This document shows, in pieces, positions 4,875-11,907 of a stretch of DNA of 11,907 nucleotides (position 1 is the stretch's first letter; each line of letters begins with the position of its first letter). Made by a program: the position numbers and the translations under genes. The DNA is from an uncultured Collinsella sp. (GTDB lineage Bacteria; Actinomycetota; Coriobacteriia; Coriobacteriales; Coriobacteriaceae). The notes below the pieces were generated by a model that was not told the DNA's origin, made no database searches, and saw nothing but the letters and a program-made list of their open reading frames with translations. Where the stretch lies: contig UQIL01000040.1 of assembly GCA_900541025.1 (NCBI GenBank), positions 1 through 11,907 on the forward strand. Direction: 5' to 3'.

Positions 4875-6905
4875 ATGACCGCACCTGCATCCAAGCTGCT
4901 TCAGCCCATTACGGTTGGCCCCCTTGAGCTCAAAAACCGCATTATGTTTCCGCCGCTGACCACCGGCTACGAGGAGCGTGACGGTTCCATCGGCGAGCGC
5001 AGCCTGGCTTTTTACGAGCGCTTGGCCCGTGGCGGCGTGAGCTACATCGTCATCGGCGACGTCGCTCCCGTCATGACCGCAAGCCCCACGCCCAAGCTGG
5101 CAACCGACGCCCAGATCCCCACGTTTAAGGCGCTGGCCGATGCCGTCCACAAGCACGGCGCCAAGGTCGCGCTGCAGCTGTTCCACCCCGAGTACGATGT
5201 GCCCGGTGTCGGCCGCATGGTCATGGGCTCCATGGCTGCCGCCAAGGCCGCGCAGGAGGCCAAGGCCGCCGGCGACGAGGAGACCTTTGCCGCCAAGATG
5301 GCCGAGTCCAACGAGATCCGCAACCAGGCCTACGCCAAGCTGCATCACGACATGCAGCACTTTGTGAACGAGGCGAGCGTAGAGCAACTCACCCAGATCA
5401 AGGAGGCCATCGCTGCCTCGGCCGCCCGTGCGCAGCAGGCCGGCATCGACGCCATCGAGGTCCACGGCGATCGTCTGGTGGGTTCGCTGTGCTCGGCCAT
5501 CCTCAACCAGCGCACCGACGAGTACGGCGGCTCGTTCGAGAACCGCGTTCGCTACGCGCTGGAGGTCGTCGCTGCCATTAAGGAAGCCGCGCCGCAGCTG
5601 ATGGTGGAGTACAAGCTCCCCGTGATCATGGAGAACCCCGACGGCACGCCGCGCGGCAAGGGCGGCCTGCTACCCGACGAGGCCTGCGAGTTCGCCAAGC
5701 TGCTCGAGGGCGCGGGCATCGATATGATCCAGGTCGCACAGGCCAACCACACCGGCAACATGGGCGACACCATTCCGCCCATGGGCGCCATGCCCTACAA
5801 CTGGACGCTGCCGGTGGCCGAGCGCGTCAAGGCCCTGGTCTCCGTGCCGGTGGCAACCGTCGGCCGCGTGGTTTCGGTCGAGGCCGGCGAGAAGATTCTT
5901 GAGGACGGCGCGGCCGACATTATCGCCTATGGCCGCTCGCTCATGTGCGACCCCGACATTGCGCTGAAGGCCGCCACGGGTGAGCCCATCCGCGAGTGCC
6001 TCAACTGCAACAAGGGCTGCGTCGACGCGATTCAAAATCGCAAGTACATCTCGTGCGTGCTCAACGCCGAGAACGGCAACGAGGCGACCATCGCCATCAA
6101 GCCGGGCGAGGGCGACAAGAAGATCGCCGTGGTGGGCGGCGGTATTGCCGGCCTGGAGGCCGCACGCGTGGCGGCCAAGCGCGGCTACGGTGTGACCGTC
6201 TACGAGGCGAGCGGTCATCTGGGCGGCCAGATTGTGCTGGCGGCCGCGCCTCCGCGCAAGGACGAGATCATGCGCTCGGTTGAGTACTACGAGAAGATTC
6301 TGCCCGGCCTGGGAGTGAAGGTTGAGCTCAACCATGCCGCTACCGCTGAGGACCTCAACGCCGCCGACGCCGCGATTGTGGCTGTGGGCGCACACGACGT
6401 GGTCATCCCCGTTCCGGGCGCCGACTCGGAGAAGGTCGTCTCGAGCTGGGACGTGCTGGCCGGCAAGGTGGAGCTCAGCGGGCGCGTCGCCGTCATTGGC
6501 GGTGGCCTGGTGGGCACCGAGACTGCCGAGTACCTGCTGCAGCATGGCTGCGAGGTGGCGATCGTGGAGATGCTCGACAAGATTGCCGCGGGCGAGTCCG
6601 AGACCATTCTGCCGCTGATTATGAGCGACTTTGCAGAGCACAACGTGGAGCAGCACGTGAAGACCCGCCTGACCGCCATTACCGACGAGGGCGTGGAGGC
6701 TGTTCGCACCACCGAGGACGGCGCCGAGGAGCCGGTGAAGATCGCCTGCGATTACGTGGTGATGGCCGTGGGCTCCAAGGCCAACGCGTTTGACCTGGAT
6801 GGCGTGACGGTGCCCGTGACCTGCGTGGGCGACTGCTCGGGTGAGCGCACCGCCGACATTGCGAGCGCCATTCGCACGGCGTATCACGCGGCCAACGAGC
6901 TGTAG
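4875..6905 (+). CDS. FMN/FAD/[4Fe-4S] oxidoreductase, old yellow enzyme type (2,4-dienoyl-CoA reductase/enoate reductase-like)
   Basis: 676 residues, the usual length of the three-domain family that reduces activated C=C bonds with NAD(P)H. Residues 1 to about 365 form the FMN-binding barrel: NRIMFPPLTTGY near the start, EVHGDRLVGS at about 195-204 and NQRTDEYGGSFENR soon after. A [4Fe-4S] site follows with Cys375, Cys378, Cys382 and Cys394. The FAD domain has GGGIAG at 421-426, the NAD(P) domain GGGLVG near 542, and a late CVGDC closes the FAD site. Odd: where E. coli FadH has G-S-E-G-Y with catalytic Tyr166, this protein reads HGDRLVG, without the Tyr. Residues about 110-160 are an unusual Ala/Lys/Glu-rich helical stretch. 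His292 (ANHTGN) might match the FadH active-site His. The substrate cannot be read; enoates, steroids and flavonoids are all possible. It is a single-gene unit ending in a strong terminator. Confidence 0.9.
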   Translation: MTAPASKLLQPITVGPLELKNRIMFPPLTTGYEERDGSIGERSLAFYERLARGGVSYIVIGDVAPVMTASPTPKLATDAQIPTFKALADAVHKHGAKVALQLFHPEYDVPGVGRMVMGSMAAAKAAQEAKAAGDEETFAAKMAESNEIRNQAYAKLHHDMQHFVNEASVEQLTQIKEAIAASAARAQQAGIDAIEVHGDRLVGSLCSAILNQRTDEYGGSFENRVRYALEVVAAIKEAAPQLMVEYKLPVIMENPDGTPRGKGGLLPDEACEFAKLLEGAGIDMIQVAQANHTGNMGDTIPPMGAMPYNWTLPVAERVKALVSVPVATVGRVVSVEAGEKILEDGAADIIAYGRSLMCDPDIALKAATGEPIRECLNCNKGCVDAIQNRKYISCVLNAENGNEATIAIKPGEGDKKIAVVGGGIAGLEAARVAAKRGYGVTVYEASGHLGGQIVLAAAPPRKDEIMRSVEYYEKILPGLGVKVELNHAATAEDLNAADAAIVAVGAHDVVIPVPGADSEKVVSSWDVLAGKVELSGRVAVIGGGLVGTETAEYLLQHGCEVAIVEMLDKIAAGESETILPLIMSDFAEHNVEQHVKTRLTAITDEGVEAVRTTEDGAEEPVKIACDYVVMAVGSKANAFDLDGVTVPVTCVGDCSGERTADIASAIRTAYHAANEL

Positions 6906-6980
6906 TTGAACATCGCGGCCAGGCGGGGCGGTAGCACGGATCCGTCTCGCCCGGCTGTGTCCCGTCGGGTGTCAATCGGT

Positions 6981-7020
6981 GCGGGGCCTGCAAGCGCAGC
7001 AGGTCCCGCCCTTTTGTTTT
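6981..7020 (+). terminator. Rho-independent terminator after the oxidoreductase
   Basis: An 11-pair stem (6981-6991 with 6999-7009, one G-T pair), a 7-nt loop, then CCTTTTGTTTT. It lies about 75 nt after the stop codon. Confidence 0.88.
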
Positions 7021-7224
7021 GCTCCGGTGGATGGCAATGCGCGGTAATCATGAGGAGTGAGGACGTCTACTGCCTTGCAGATTACTCAAAATTATTGGGA
7101 GAGGGGTTAATAACTATATCTTCTATACCAAAGGACATAAAGAGATGCCAATTTTGTTGACAAGCGAATGACGATTAGCTGCGAGTCAGCTACCAGCGTA
7201 AATAATCGATAAAGAAATGTCGTA

Positions 7225-7238
7225 ATTTGGTGCCAAAT
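7225..7238. promoter_or_regulatory. Palindromic operator candidate
   Basis: ATTTGG-TG-CCAAAT, a perfect dyad about 37 nt upstream of the putative -35 of the HTH gene. The shape suits a dimeric regulator; no named box is recognised. Confidence 0.35.
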
Positions 7239-7274
7239 GCCCAGATAACGCCGCGTCTATTTTAATTAACCGCT

Positions 7275-7303
7275 TTGAGCAAACAGTAAAATGCTACTAT
7301 CTA
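7275..7303 (+). promoter_or_regulatory. Candidate promoter of the HTH gene
   Basis: TTGAGC (7275-7280), 17 nt, TATCTA (7298-7303). An alternative -10, TAAAAT at 7287-7292, matches better but lacks a -35. Either would give a leader of roughly 35-50 nt. Confidence 0.4.
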
Positions 7304-7344
7304 ACTTGCACGTAAGAAAGCAGATTAACGGTTAAGGCTAAGAA

Positions 7345-7749
7345 GTGGCAGGTATGTCGGAAGCAACTAGGACTCGCACGCATGCGCCTGAGGTTAGGCA
7401 GCGCGCCGTCGAGATCCTCCAAGATGGGGTCGGTCATCGCGCCCTCGCCGCGGAGCTTGGCATTCCCCAGGCCACGGCTCGTCAGTGGGCCCGCGCGTAT
7501 GCCGTGGGCGGTGCCGACGCCGTTCTCAATGCTGGTTCGCATCATCACACCTATTCGTACGACGTAAAGCTCGCTGTGGTTAAGGACCGTCTGGAAAACG
7601 GCTTGACGGTTCGCGAGGCCATGATCAAGCACAAAATTCCCAGCGAGTCTTCGGTCAAGGCTTGGTGCCGTCAGTACCGCGAGAGCGGTGAGGCCGCACT
7701 GGTCGATAAGCCGCGCGGTCGCAAGCCGCGCGTTAAAAAGGCGGAATAG
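7345..7749 (+). CDS. Orphan double helix-turn-helix protein (IS3 OrfA/HTH_28-like)
   Basis: 134 residues from a GTG start, chosen because AAGG (7334-7337) lies seven nt upstream; the ATG at 7354 is too far from it. Two tandem helix-turn-helix units are visible. Residues about 14-60 run from APEVRQRAVEIL through ALAAELGIPQATARQWARAY. Residues about 69-118 run from YSYDVKLAVVKDRL through AMIKHKIPSESSVKAWCRQY and end in a DKPRGRKPR basic tail. This is the arrangement of the OrfA DNA-binding protein of IS3/IS150-type elements. No OrfB (DDE integrase), frameshift window or terminal inverted repeats are seen nearby. Its own A/T-rich upstream region and tight terminator suggest a stand-alone, perhaps domesticated, DNA-binding protein. 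The target is unknown. Confidence 0.82.
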   Translation: MAGMSEATRTRTHAPEVRQRAVEILQDGVGHRALAAELGIPQATARQWARAYAVGGADAVLNAGSHHHTYSYDVKLAVVKDRLENGLTVREAMIKHKIPSESSVKAWCRQYRESGEAALVDKPRGRKPRVKKAE

Positions 7750-7761
7750 CAAACGGGATGG

Positions 7762-7786
7762 TGCGCCCACAGGGGCGCATTTTTTC
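7762..7786 (+). terminator. Rho-independent terminator of the HTH gene
   Basis: Stem TGCGCCC (7762-7768) with GGGCGCA (7773-7779), followed by TTTTTT. It starts 12 nt after the stop codon. Confidence 0.88.
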
Positions 7787-7873
7787 TTGCCGCGCCTCTA
7801 CTCCAATGCGGACGCGCCCTTGCCCTGTACGCCTAAAACTCCCCAGTTGACCGAAAACCTGCCGCCGCTACTC

Positions 7874-7902
7874 CTCAATTGAGCTATAACGTTAAACAAT
7901 TG
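7874..7902. promoter_or_regulatory. Putative hydrogenase operon control region with paired CAATTG sites
   Basis: TATAAC (7885-7890) is a five-of-six -10 box without a good -35. It is flanked by the perfect palindrome CTCAATTGAG (7874-7883) and a second CAATTG (7897-7902), the CAATTG cores starting 21 bp apart (two helical turns). This could be an operator around an activator-dependent promoter. The GGGGAG ribosome binding site (7918-7923) lies seven nt before the ATG. Confidence 0.4.
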
Positions 7903-7930
7903 CAGCGTTTTTGCATGGGGGAGTGATGGT

Positions 7931-10813
7931 ATGACGCTACTGTATTTCCTTACCCTGTTTCCGCTGGTACCGGCGCTGGGCATGCTGCTCGCGCGCGGTG
8001 ACCGCGCTCGCGATGCGGTGGGGCTCATAGGCTCCGGCATTATTATGGCGGTGACAGTTGTAGTCGCCGTCATGTTTTTTGGCACGGGTCCGCAGAGCTT
8101 TGAGGTTGCCCCCGGCACCTCGCATGTGCTCTCGATCATCAGCTCCGCCATCGATGTCATCCTGTGCGCCGTCATCCTGTACAACGCGTACAAATATAGG
8201 AACGCGCTCACCACGGTGCTCGGCATAGCCCAGCTGGTGGGCTCGCTCGCCTTTGCAGCCATGACGCTGCCCGCGGCCGAAGCCGTCACGGCGACGCCGC
8301 TCTACCTGGATTACATGAGTGTGATCATGGTGCTTGCCGTCGGCATTGTCGGCAGCCTTATCTGCGTGTACGCCCTGGGCTACATGAAGGACTTCCAGGC
8401 CCACGACGAGCACGAGGCTGCGCTGCGCGGGCAGACCGCGCCCGACCGTCGCCCGCAGTTCCTGGCGCTTATGTTCCTGTTCCTCTCGGCCATGTTCGTC
8501 ATCGTGACGAGCGACAACCTGGAGTGGCTGTTCTGCGGTTGGGAAATCACCACCGTGTGCTCGTTCCTCATGATTGGCTACACGCGCACGTCCGAGGCCA
8601 TCAAAAACGCCTTTACCCAAATCATCCTCAACATGCTGGGCGGCATCGCGTTTTTGGCGGGCCTTATGTTCCTGCACTTCAACGGCATGCCGCTCACCAT
8701 CTCGGGCATGATTGAGCTTTCCGGCGCCGGCACCGCGCAGTCCGCGCTGCTGGTGATGCCGGTCGTTCTGCTGTCGCTCGCCGCCCTTACCAAGGCCGCG
8801 CAGATGCCGTTCCACACCTGGCTGCTCGGCGCCATGGTCGCCCCCACGCCCACGAGCGCCCTGCTGCACTCGTCCACCATGGTCAAGGCCGGCGTGTTCC
8901 TGATGGTCAAGCTCAGCCCGCTCTACGCCACCTATCCCGTGACGGGCTTTATGGTCACCAGCGTGGGCGCCATCACGTTTTTGCTGGCCGCCCTCATGGC
9001 CATCTCGCAGAGCAATGCCAAGCGCGTGCTCGCGTACTCCACCATTTCCAATTTGGGCCTTATCAGTGCCTGCCTGGGCGTCGGCGCGCCCGAGGCCGTA
9101 TGGGCGGCCATCTTCCTGATCCTGTTCCATACGGTGGCCAAGTCGCTGCTGTTCCTGTGCGTGGGCACGGCCGAGCATCATATCGGCAGCCGCAATATCG
9201 AGGACATGGACGGTATGTTCAGCCGCATGCCGCACCTGACGCGTCTGATGATGCTGGGCATTATGGGCATGTTTGTGGCGCCGTTTGGCATGCTCGTGTC
9301 CAAGTGGGGCGCCCTGGTGGCGTTTGCCCAGACCGGTAACGTGCTCATGATCATGGTGCTGGCCTTTGGCTCGGCCGCGACCTTCTTCTTCTGGGGCAAG
9401 TGGCTTGCCAAGCTTTCGGGCGTCGACCCCACGGCTCAAAACGTTGAGGTCAATGTCCATAAGACCGAATGGATGGCCCTCAACACCATCGCCGCGCTGC
9501 TGATTCTGTGCTGCGTGGCGTTCCCGGTTATCTCGAGCGGTCTGGTGTCGCCTTACTTGGCCATGGTGTTTGGCCGCGTGCCGTACGTTATTGGCAAGGA
9601 CGCCATGTACCTGATGGTGGTTATCGTGGCGTTTATCGCCGTGGTGCTGCTGACTTCATTCCGCGTGAGCAACAAACCGCACGTCAACGTGTACCTTTCG
9701 GGCGTGGGGACCGACAAATATCGCCATTTCCGCGGCTCGATGGGACACGAGGTGAAGGCCGAAAAGCGCAATTGGTACTCGGAGGACGCCCTTGGCGAGA
9801 AGCGTATTGGCCCCGCGGGTAGCGTCGTGTGCTGCAGCATTATCTTGTTTGCGCTGCTGTGTTGCGCGTGGATTGGGCCCGAGCGACTTGCCATGAGTGC
9901 GCCCTCGGTGCTGCGCGGCAAGTATTTTGAAGGTTCGGGCGTCGTGGGCATTTTTATTGGCACCGTGGCATTTGCCTTACTGGCGCCGCTTGTGGGCGGC
10001 CTGATCGACGGCGTTGACCGCAAACTTTCGGCCCGCATGCAGGGCCGCGTGGGCCCGCGCCTGCTCCAGCCTTTCTACGATGTGGCCAAGCTGCTGCGCA
10101 AGGCCCCCGCCAGCGTAAACACCATGGACGATACCTACATGGCGTGCGCGCTCATCTTTACCGTGGTGGGCGGCGGCATCTTTGTGTCGGGTTCCAACAC
10201 GCTGTTGTGCGCTTTTATGGTGACCCTCGCTGCGATCTTTGTGGTGTTGGCGTCCGCCTCGACGCAAAGCCCGTTTGCCCAGGTCGGCGCCGACCGTGAG
10301 CTGCTGCAGGTCATGAGTTACGAGCCCGCCGTTTTGCTGATGAGCGTGGGCCTGTACCTTGCCACCGACAGCTTCGATTCCATCGCCGTGACGGGGCAGT
10401 CGGCCCCCATCATCGTGTACAGCGCGCCCATTTTCCTCGCGCTGCTCGCGGTGCTCACCATCAAGCTGCGCAAGTCGCCGTTTGACCTTTCGTACTCGCA
10501 TCACGCGCATCAGGAGATCGTCCAGGGCGTCGCCACCGAGATGAGCGGCGGCACGCTGGCCAAGATGACCCTTATGCACTGGTGCGAGACCGTGCTGTTT
10601 TTGATGTGGGTGGGCATGTTCTTTGTTTGGGACAACCCGGTGAGCTGGCTGGTCGCCCTGGTCGTGATGGCTGCGACGTATTTTGTCGAGGTGCTGATCG
10701 ACAACACCTTCGCACGCAGCACCTGGCGCAGCTGCTTTAAGCTCGGCTGGGGCGTGGCGCTGGTGTTTGGCCTGCTCAACCTTATGCCCATCCTCGTCGA
10801 CGTGTTTATTTAG
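7931..10813 (+). CDS. EchA-EchB fusion: NuoL-like antiporter plus NuoH-like membrane subunit of an energy-converting [NiFe]-hydrogenase
   Basis: 960 residues, almost wholly hydrophobic: many membrane helices in one uninterrupted frame. The first ~650 residues are a NuoL/EchA/HyfB-type ion-pumping subunit. They carry WLFCGWE with Glu205 (the conserved helix-5 acid), Lys288 in TKAAQMPFHTWL, and His313 and Lys319 in LLHSSTMVKAG. A soluble stretch (YRHFRGSMGHE...NWYSEDALGEK), one helix and a short linker (about 657-675) follow. From about 676 the protein is EchB/NuoH-like: DRKLSARMQGRVGPR (696-710), QPFYDVAKLL, MSYEP (Glu798) and SPFDLSYSHHAHQEIVQG. The last motif is Ech-like rather than Complex I-like. 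EchA and EchB are normally separate proteins whose combined length is near 930. The fused protein would form the membrane arm that couples H2 evolution from ferredoxin to ion transport. It is the first gene of the operon. Confidence 0.93.
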   Translation: MTLLYFLTLFPLVPALGMLLARGDRARDAVGLIGSGIIMAVTVVVAVMFFGTGPQSFEVAPGTSHVLSIISSAIDVILCAVILYNAYKYRNALTTVLGIAQLVGSLAFAAMTLPAAEAVTATPLYLDYMSVIMVLAVGIVGSLICVYALGYMKDFQAHDEHEAALRGQTAPDRRPQFLALMFLFLSAMFVIVTSDNLEWLFCGWEITTVCSFLMIGYTRTSEAIKNAFTQIILNMLGGIAFLAGLMFLHFNGMPLTISGMIELSGAGTAQSALLVMPVVLLSLAALTKAAQMPFHTWLLGAMVAPTPTSALLHSSTMVKAGVFLMVKLSPLYATYPVTGFMVTSVGAITFLLAALMAISQSNAKRVLAYSTISNLGLISACLGVGAPEAVWAAIFLILFHTVAKSLLFLCVGTAEHHIGSRNIEDMDGMFSRMPHLTRLMMLGIMGMFVAPFGMLVSKWGALVAFAQTGNVLMIMVLAFGSAATFFFWGKWLAKLSGVDPTAQNVEVNVHKTEWMALNTIAALLILCCVAFPVISSGLVSPYLAMVFGRVPYVIGKDAMYLMVVIVAFIAVVLLTSFRVSNKPHVNVYLSGVGTDKYRHFRGSMGHEVKAEKRNWYSEDALGEKRIGPAGSVVCCSIILFALLCCAWIGPERLAMSAPSVLRGKYFEGSGVVGIFIGTVAFALLAPLVGGLIDGVDRKLSARMQGRVGPRLLQPFYDVAKLLRKAPASVNTMDDTYMACALIFTVVGGGIFVSGSNTLLCAFMVTLAAIFVVLASASTQSPFAQVGADRELLQVMSYEPAVLLMSVGLYLATDSFDSIAVTGQSAPIIVYSAPIFLALLAVLTIKLRKSPFDLSYSHHAHQEIVQGVATEMSGGTLAKMTLMHWCETVLFLMWVGMFFVWDNPVSWLVALVVMAATYFVEVLIDNTFARSTWRSCFKLGWGVALVFGLLNLMPILVDVFI

Positions 10814-10817
10814 GAGG
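10812..10817 (+). promoter_or_regulatory. Shine-Dalgarno starting within the stop codon of the fusion gene
   Basis: AGGAGG starts within the TAG stop (10811-10813) and lies eight nt before the ATG at 10826, favouring coupled translation of the two subunits. Confidence 0.8.
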
Positions 10818-10825
10818 CGGCATCC

Positions 10826-11410
10826 ATGGATCATAAAATGTCGCGCTCGCCGTGGGTTATTCATTACGACGGCTCGAGCTGCAACGGATGCGATATCGAG
10901 GTGCTGGCCTCGCTCACGCCGCTGTTCGATGCGGAGCGCTTTGGCGTGGTCAACACCGGCAACCCCAAGCATGCGGATATCTTTTTGGTGACGGGGTCGG
11001 TCAATGCCCAGAACCTGCCCGTCGTGCGCCAGATTTACAACCAGATGCTCGAGCCCAAGTGCGTGGTGGCCTGCGGTATCTGCGCGTGTTCGGGCGGCGT
11101 GTTCCGCGATGCCTACAACGTGATCGGCGGCGTGGACCGCGCGATTCCCGTGGACGTGTATGCGCCCGGATGCGCCATTCGCCCCGAGACCGTGATCGAC
11201 GCCATCGCGGAGGCATGCGGCATCCTGGACCAGAAGGAGGCCGTGATGCGCGCCGGCGGCAATCCGCTCAGCGTGGGCGGTGCCGCAACCTGGGACGGTG
11301 GCGTTGAGCTGGGCGAGGATGGGTTTGTGGCTGCTGCGGAGGCCGGCGACGCGACCGCCGCTGGCGACGCACCTGCTGGGACACCCGCCGCTGCAAAGGA
11401 GGCCGAGTAA
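10826..11410 (+). CDS. EchC/NuoB-like [NiFe]-hydrogenase small subunit
   Basis: 194 residues. It carries the proximal [4Fe-4S] cluster that passes electrons to the [NiFe] site of the large subunit at the cytoplasmic face of the complex. Cluster ligands by family pattern: Cys19 and Cys22 (SSCNGCD), Cys86 in CGICACSGG and Cys116 in YAPGCAIRP. Three extra Cys (79, 83, 88) cluster near Cys86. VIHYDGSSCNGC at the N-terminus and the PGCAIRPE region resemble Ech/Hyc small subunits rather than NuoB of a quinone-reducing enzyme. Odd: after residue ~150 comes a low-complexity Ala/Gly/Asp/Pro tail to the end, beyond the usual fold. AGGAGG eight nt upstream supports the start. The last base of the stop TAA is the first base of the next ATG. 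Confidence 0.93.
   Translation: MDHKMSRSPWVIHYDGSSCNGCDIEVLASLTPLFDAERFGVVNTGNPKHADIFLVTGSVNAQNLPVVRQIYNQMLEPKCVVACGICACSGGVFRDAYNVIGGVDRAIPVDVYAPGCAIRPETVIDAIAEACGILDQKEAVMRAGGNPLSVGGAATWDGGVELGEDGFVAAAEAGDATAAGDAPAGTPAAAKEAE
11395..11402 (+). promoter_or_regulatory. Shine-Dalgarno for EchD inside the EchC coding end
   Basis: AAAGGAGG, seven nt before the ATG at 11410 and inside the last codons of the previous gene. It supports this start and translational coupling. Confidence 0.8.
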
Positions 11411-11907
11411 TGCAAAAGGCTATCTATACCACCGTTGGGATCGACGAGCTCCTGTCGCATGTCCAGGCGCTCAAGGGCGTCGGCGCGCGCTTTGTGCAAA
11501 TGCACACCGAGCGCAACGTCGACGACGGCTCGTATCGCTTGGTCTATACGTTTATCAACGTTCACGCTGCTCAGGAACATATTGCGCAGGACGGCAGCTA
11601 TGCGATCGAGAACCTGGTGGTCGAGGGTATCGACCAGTACCAGGAGATTCCGTCCATCAGCTCGTATTATCCGGCGGTGTTTCCGTTTGAGAACGAGGCG
11701 CACGACCTGTTTGGCCTTGCCATCACCGATATGCAAATCGACTTTAAGGGCTTTTTCTATCAGGTCTCGACGGCCGAGCCCATGAGTGTGATCACGCCCG
11801 AGGTGAAGACTGCGCGCGAGAAGGCCATGAAGGTCCGTGCCGCCGCCGAGGCCAAGGCGCGCAAGGCCGCGGCCGAGAAGGCCGCCGCCGCTGCAGCGGG
11901 GGAGGGC
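11410..11907 (+). CDS. EchD/NuoC-like hydrogenase subunit (3' partial)
   Basis: The frame runs from the ATG at 11410 to the window edge without a stop: 166 codons, the end missing. It matches the NuoC/30-kDa family, the short EchD form. An N-terminal alpha/beta part begins MQKAIYTTVGIDELLSHV, then SYRLVYTFINVH, and the hallmark block is SSYYPAVFPFENEAHDLFGL at about residues 84-103. In the complex it sits between the small and large subunits and helps hold them together. After about residue 130 the protein becomes an Ala/Lys/Glu helix (AREKAMKVRAAAEAKARKA and on) to the edge, probably a coiled or disordered tail. It overlaps the EchC stop by one base (TAATG). In Ech operons the NiFe large subunit and a 2x[4Fe-4S] protein follow. 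Confidence 0.88.
   Translation, partial: MQKAIYTTVGIDELLSHVQALKGVGARFVQMHTERNVDDGSYRLVYTFINVHAAQEHIAQDGSYAIENLVVEGIDQYQEIPSISSYYPAVFPFENEAHDLFGLAITDMQIDFKGFFYQVSTAEPMSVITPEVKTAREKAMKVRAAAEAKARKAAAEKAAAAAAGEG

Larger units (their letters stand above)
7021..7344. other. A/T-rich intergenic region upstream of the HTH gene
   Basis: 324 nt, clearly richer in A/T than the flanking genes, with no credible gene. It holds an isolated TTGACA (7157-7162) without a matching -10, a TAGCTG/CAGCTA dyad (7176-7192), a 14-bp palindrome (7225-7238) and a possible promoter near 7275-7303. The only open frame (ATG at 7050, 36 codons) has no ribosome binding site and no recognisable product. Confidence 0.6.

Noticed and set aside
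5670..6887. Long minus-strand frame opposite the oxidoreductase (and similar at 7937-9460 and 9977-10972)
   Set aside because: His/Gly/Ala/Arg-rich shadows typical of high-GC genes. The opposite strand holds well-supported proteins, and these frames lack family motifs.
7050..7160. Small 36-codon gene after the oxidoreductase terminator
   Set aside because: No ribosome binding site before the ATG, no recognisable sequence, A/T-rich non-coding surroundings. The longer TTG-started version from 6906 runs through the terminator hairpin.
7345..7749. Complete IS3-family insertion sequence
   Set aside because: Only the OrfA-like part is present. There is no integrase frame, no inverted ends and no target duplication visible.
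7931..10813. Subunits of respiratory Complex I (Nuo)
   Set aside because: The SHHAHQEIVQG block in the NuoH-like part, the fused NuoL-NuoH order and the following short NuoB- and NuoC-like genes fit an Ech-type hydrogenase better. The large subunit is outside the window, so a related group 4 enzyme, such as a formate hydrogenlyase, cannot be fully excluded.

Overview
The window looks like a chromosomal segment from a gut Coriobacteriia-type actinobacterium, most likely Collinsella or a close relative. This is an inference from the high-GC coding style, the folP-folK fusion, the Ech-type hydrogenase genes and the DUF4143 ATPase with its repeats. No 16S or marker tree was possible. Nothing marks it as phage or plasmid.

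Layout. 1-1744: the 3' part of a fused dihydropteroate synthase/HPPK gene (folate synthesis), followed directly by a degenerate biotin-ligase-like protein. 1745-3293: a more A/T-rich AAA ATPase (DUF4143 family) bracketed by three near-identical 41-bp hairpin repeats, two upstream and one downstream. 3294-4067 (minus strand): coaX, type III pantothenate kinase. 4205-4382: a compact initiator tRNA-fMet unit with promoter, tRNA and terminator. 4430-4727: a strikingly regular array in which a 15-mer alternates in orientation eight times with 25-26 nt between copies, forming four palindromic units on an 80-81 bp period. 4875-6905: a three-domain flavin/iron-sulfur oxidoreductase of the old yellow enzyme/2,4-dienoyl-CoA reductase type, ending in a strong terminator. 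7021-7344: an A/T-rich non-coding stretch. 7345-7749: an orphan double helix-turn-helix protein of IS3-OrfA type with its own terminator. 7931 to the window end: the start of an energy-converting [NiFe]-hydrogenase operon. It encodes an EchA-EchB (NuoL-NuoH) fusion, EchC (NuoB-like) and the start of EchD (NuoC-like, running off the window). The large (EchE) and ferredoxin-like (EchF) subunits are expected downstream.

How the genes work together. The hydrogenase genes are tightly coupled: a Shine-Dalgarno sequence begins within one stop codon, and the next junction is a one-base TAATG overlap. They would form a membrane complex linking ferredoxin oxidation and H2 evolution to ion pumping. The folate and CoA genes are ordinary cofactor biosynthesis. 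The most unusual elements are the alternating-orientation array, the hairpin-bracketed ATPase and the EchA-EchB fusion.
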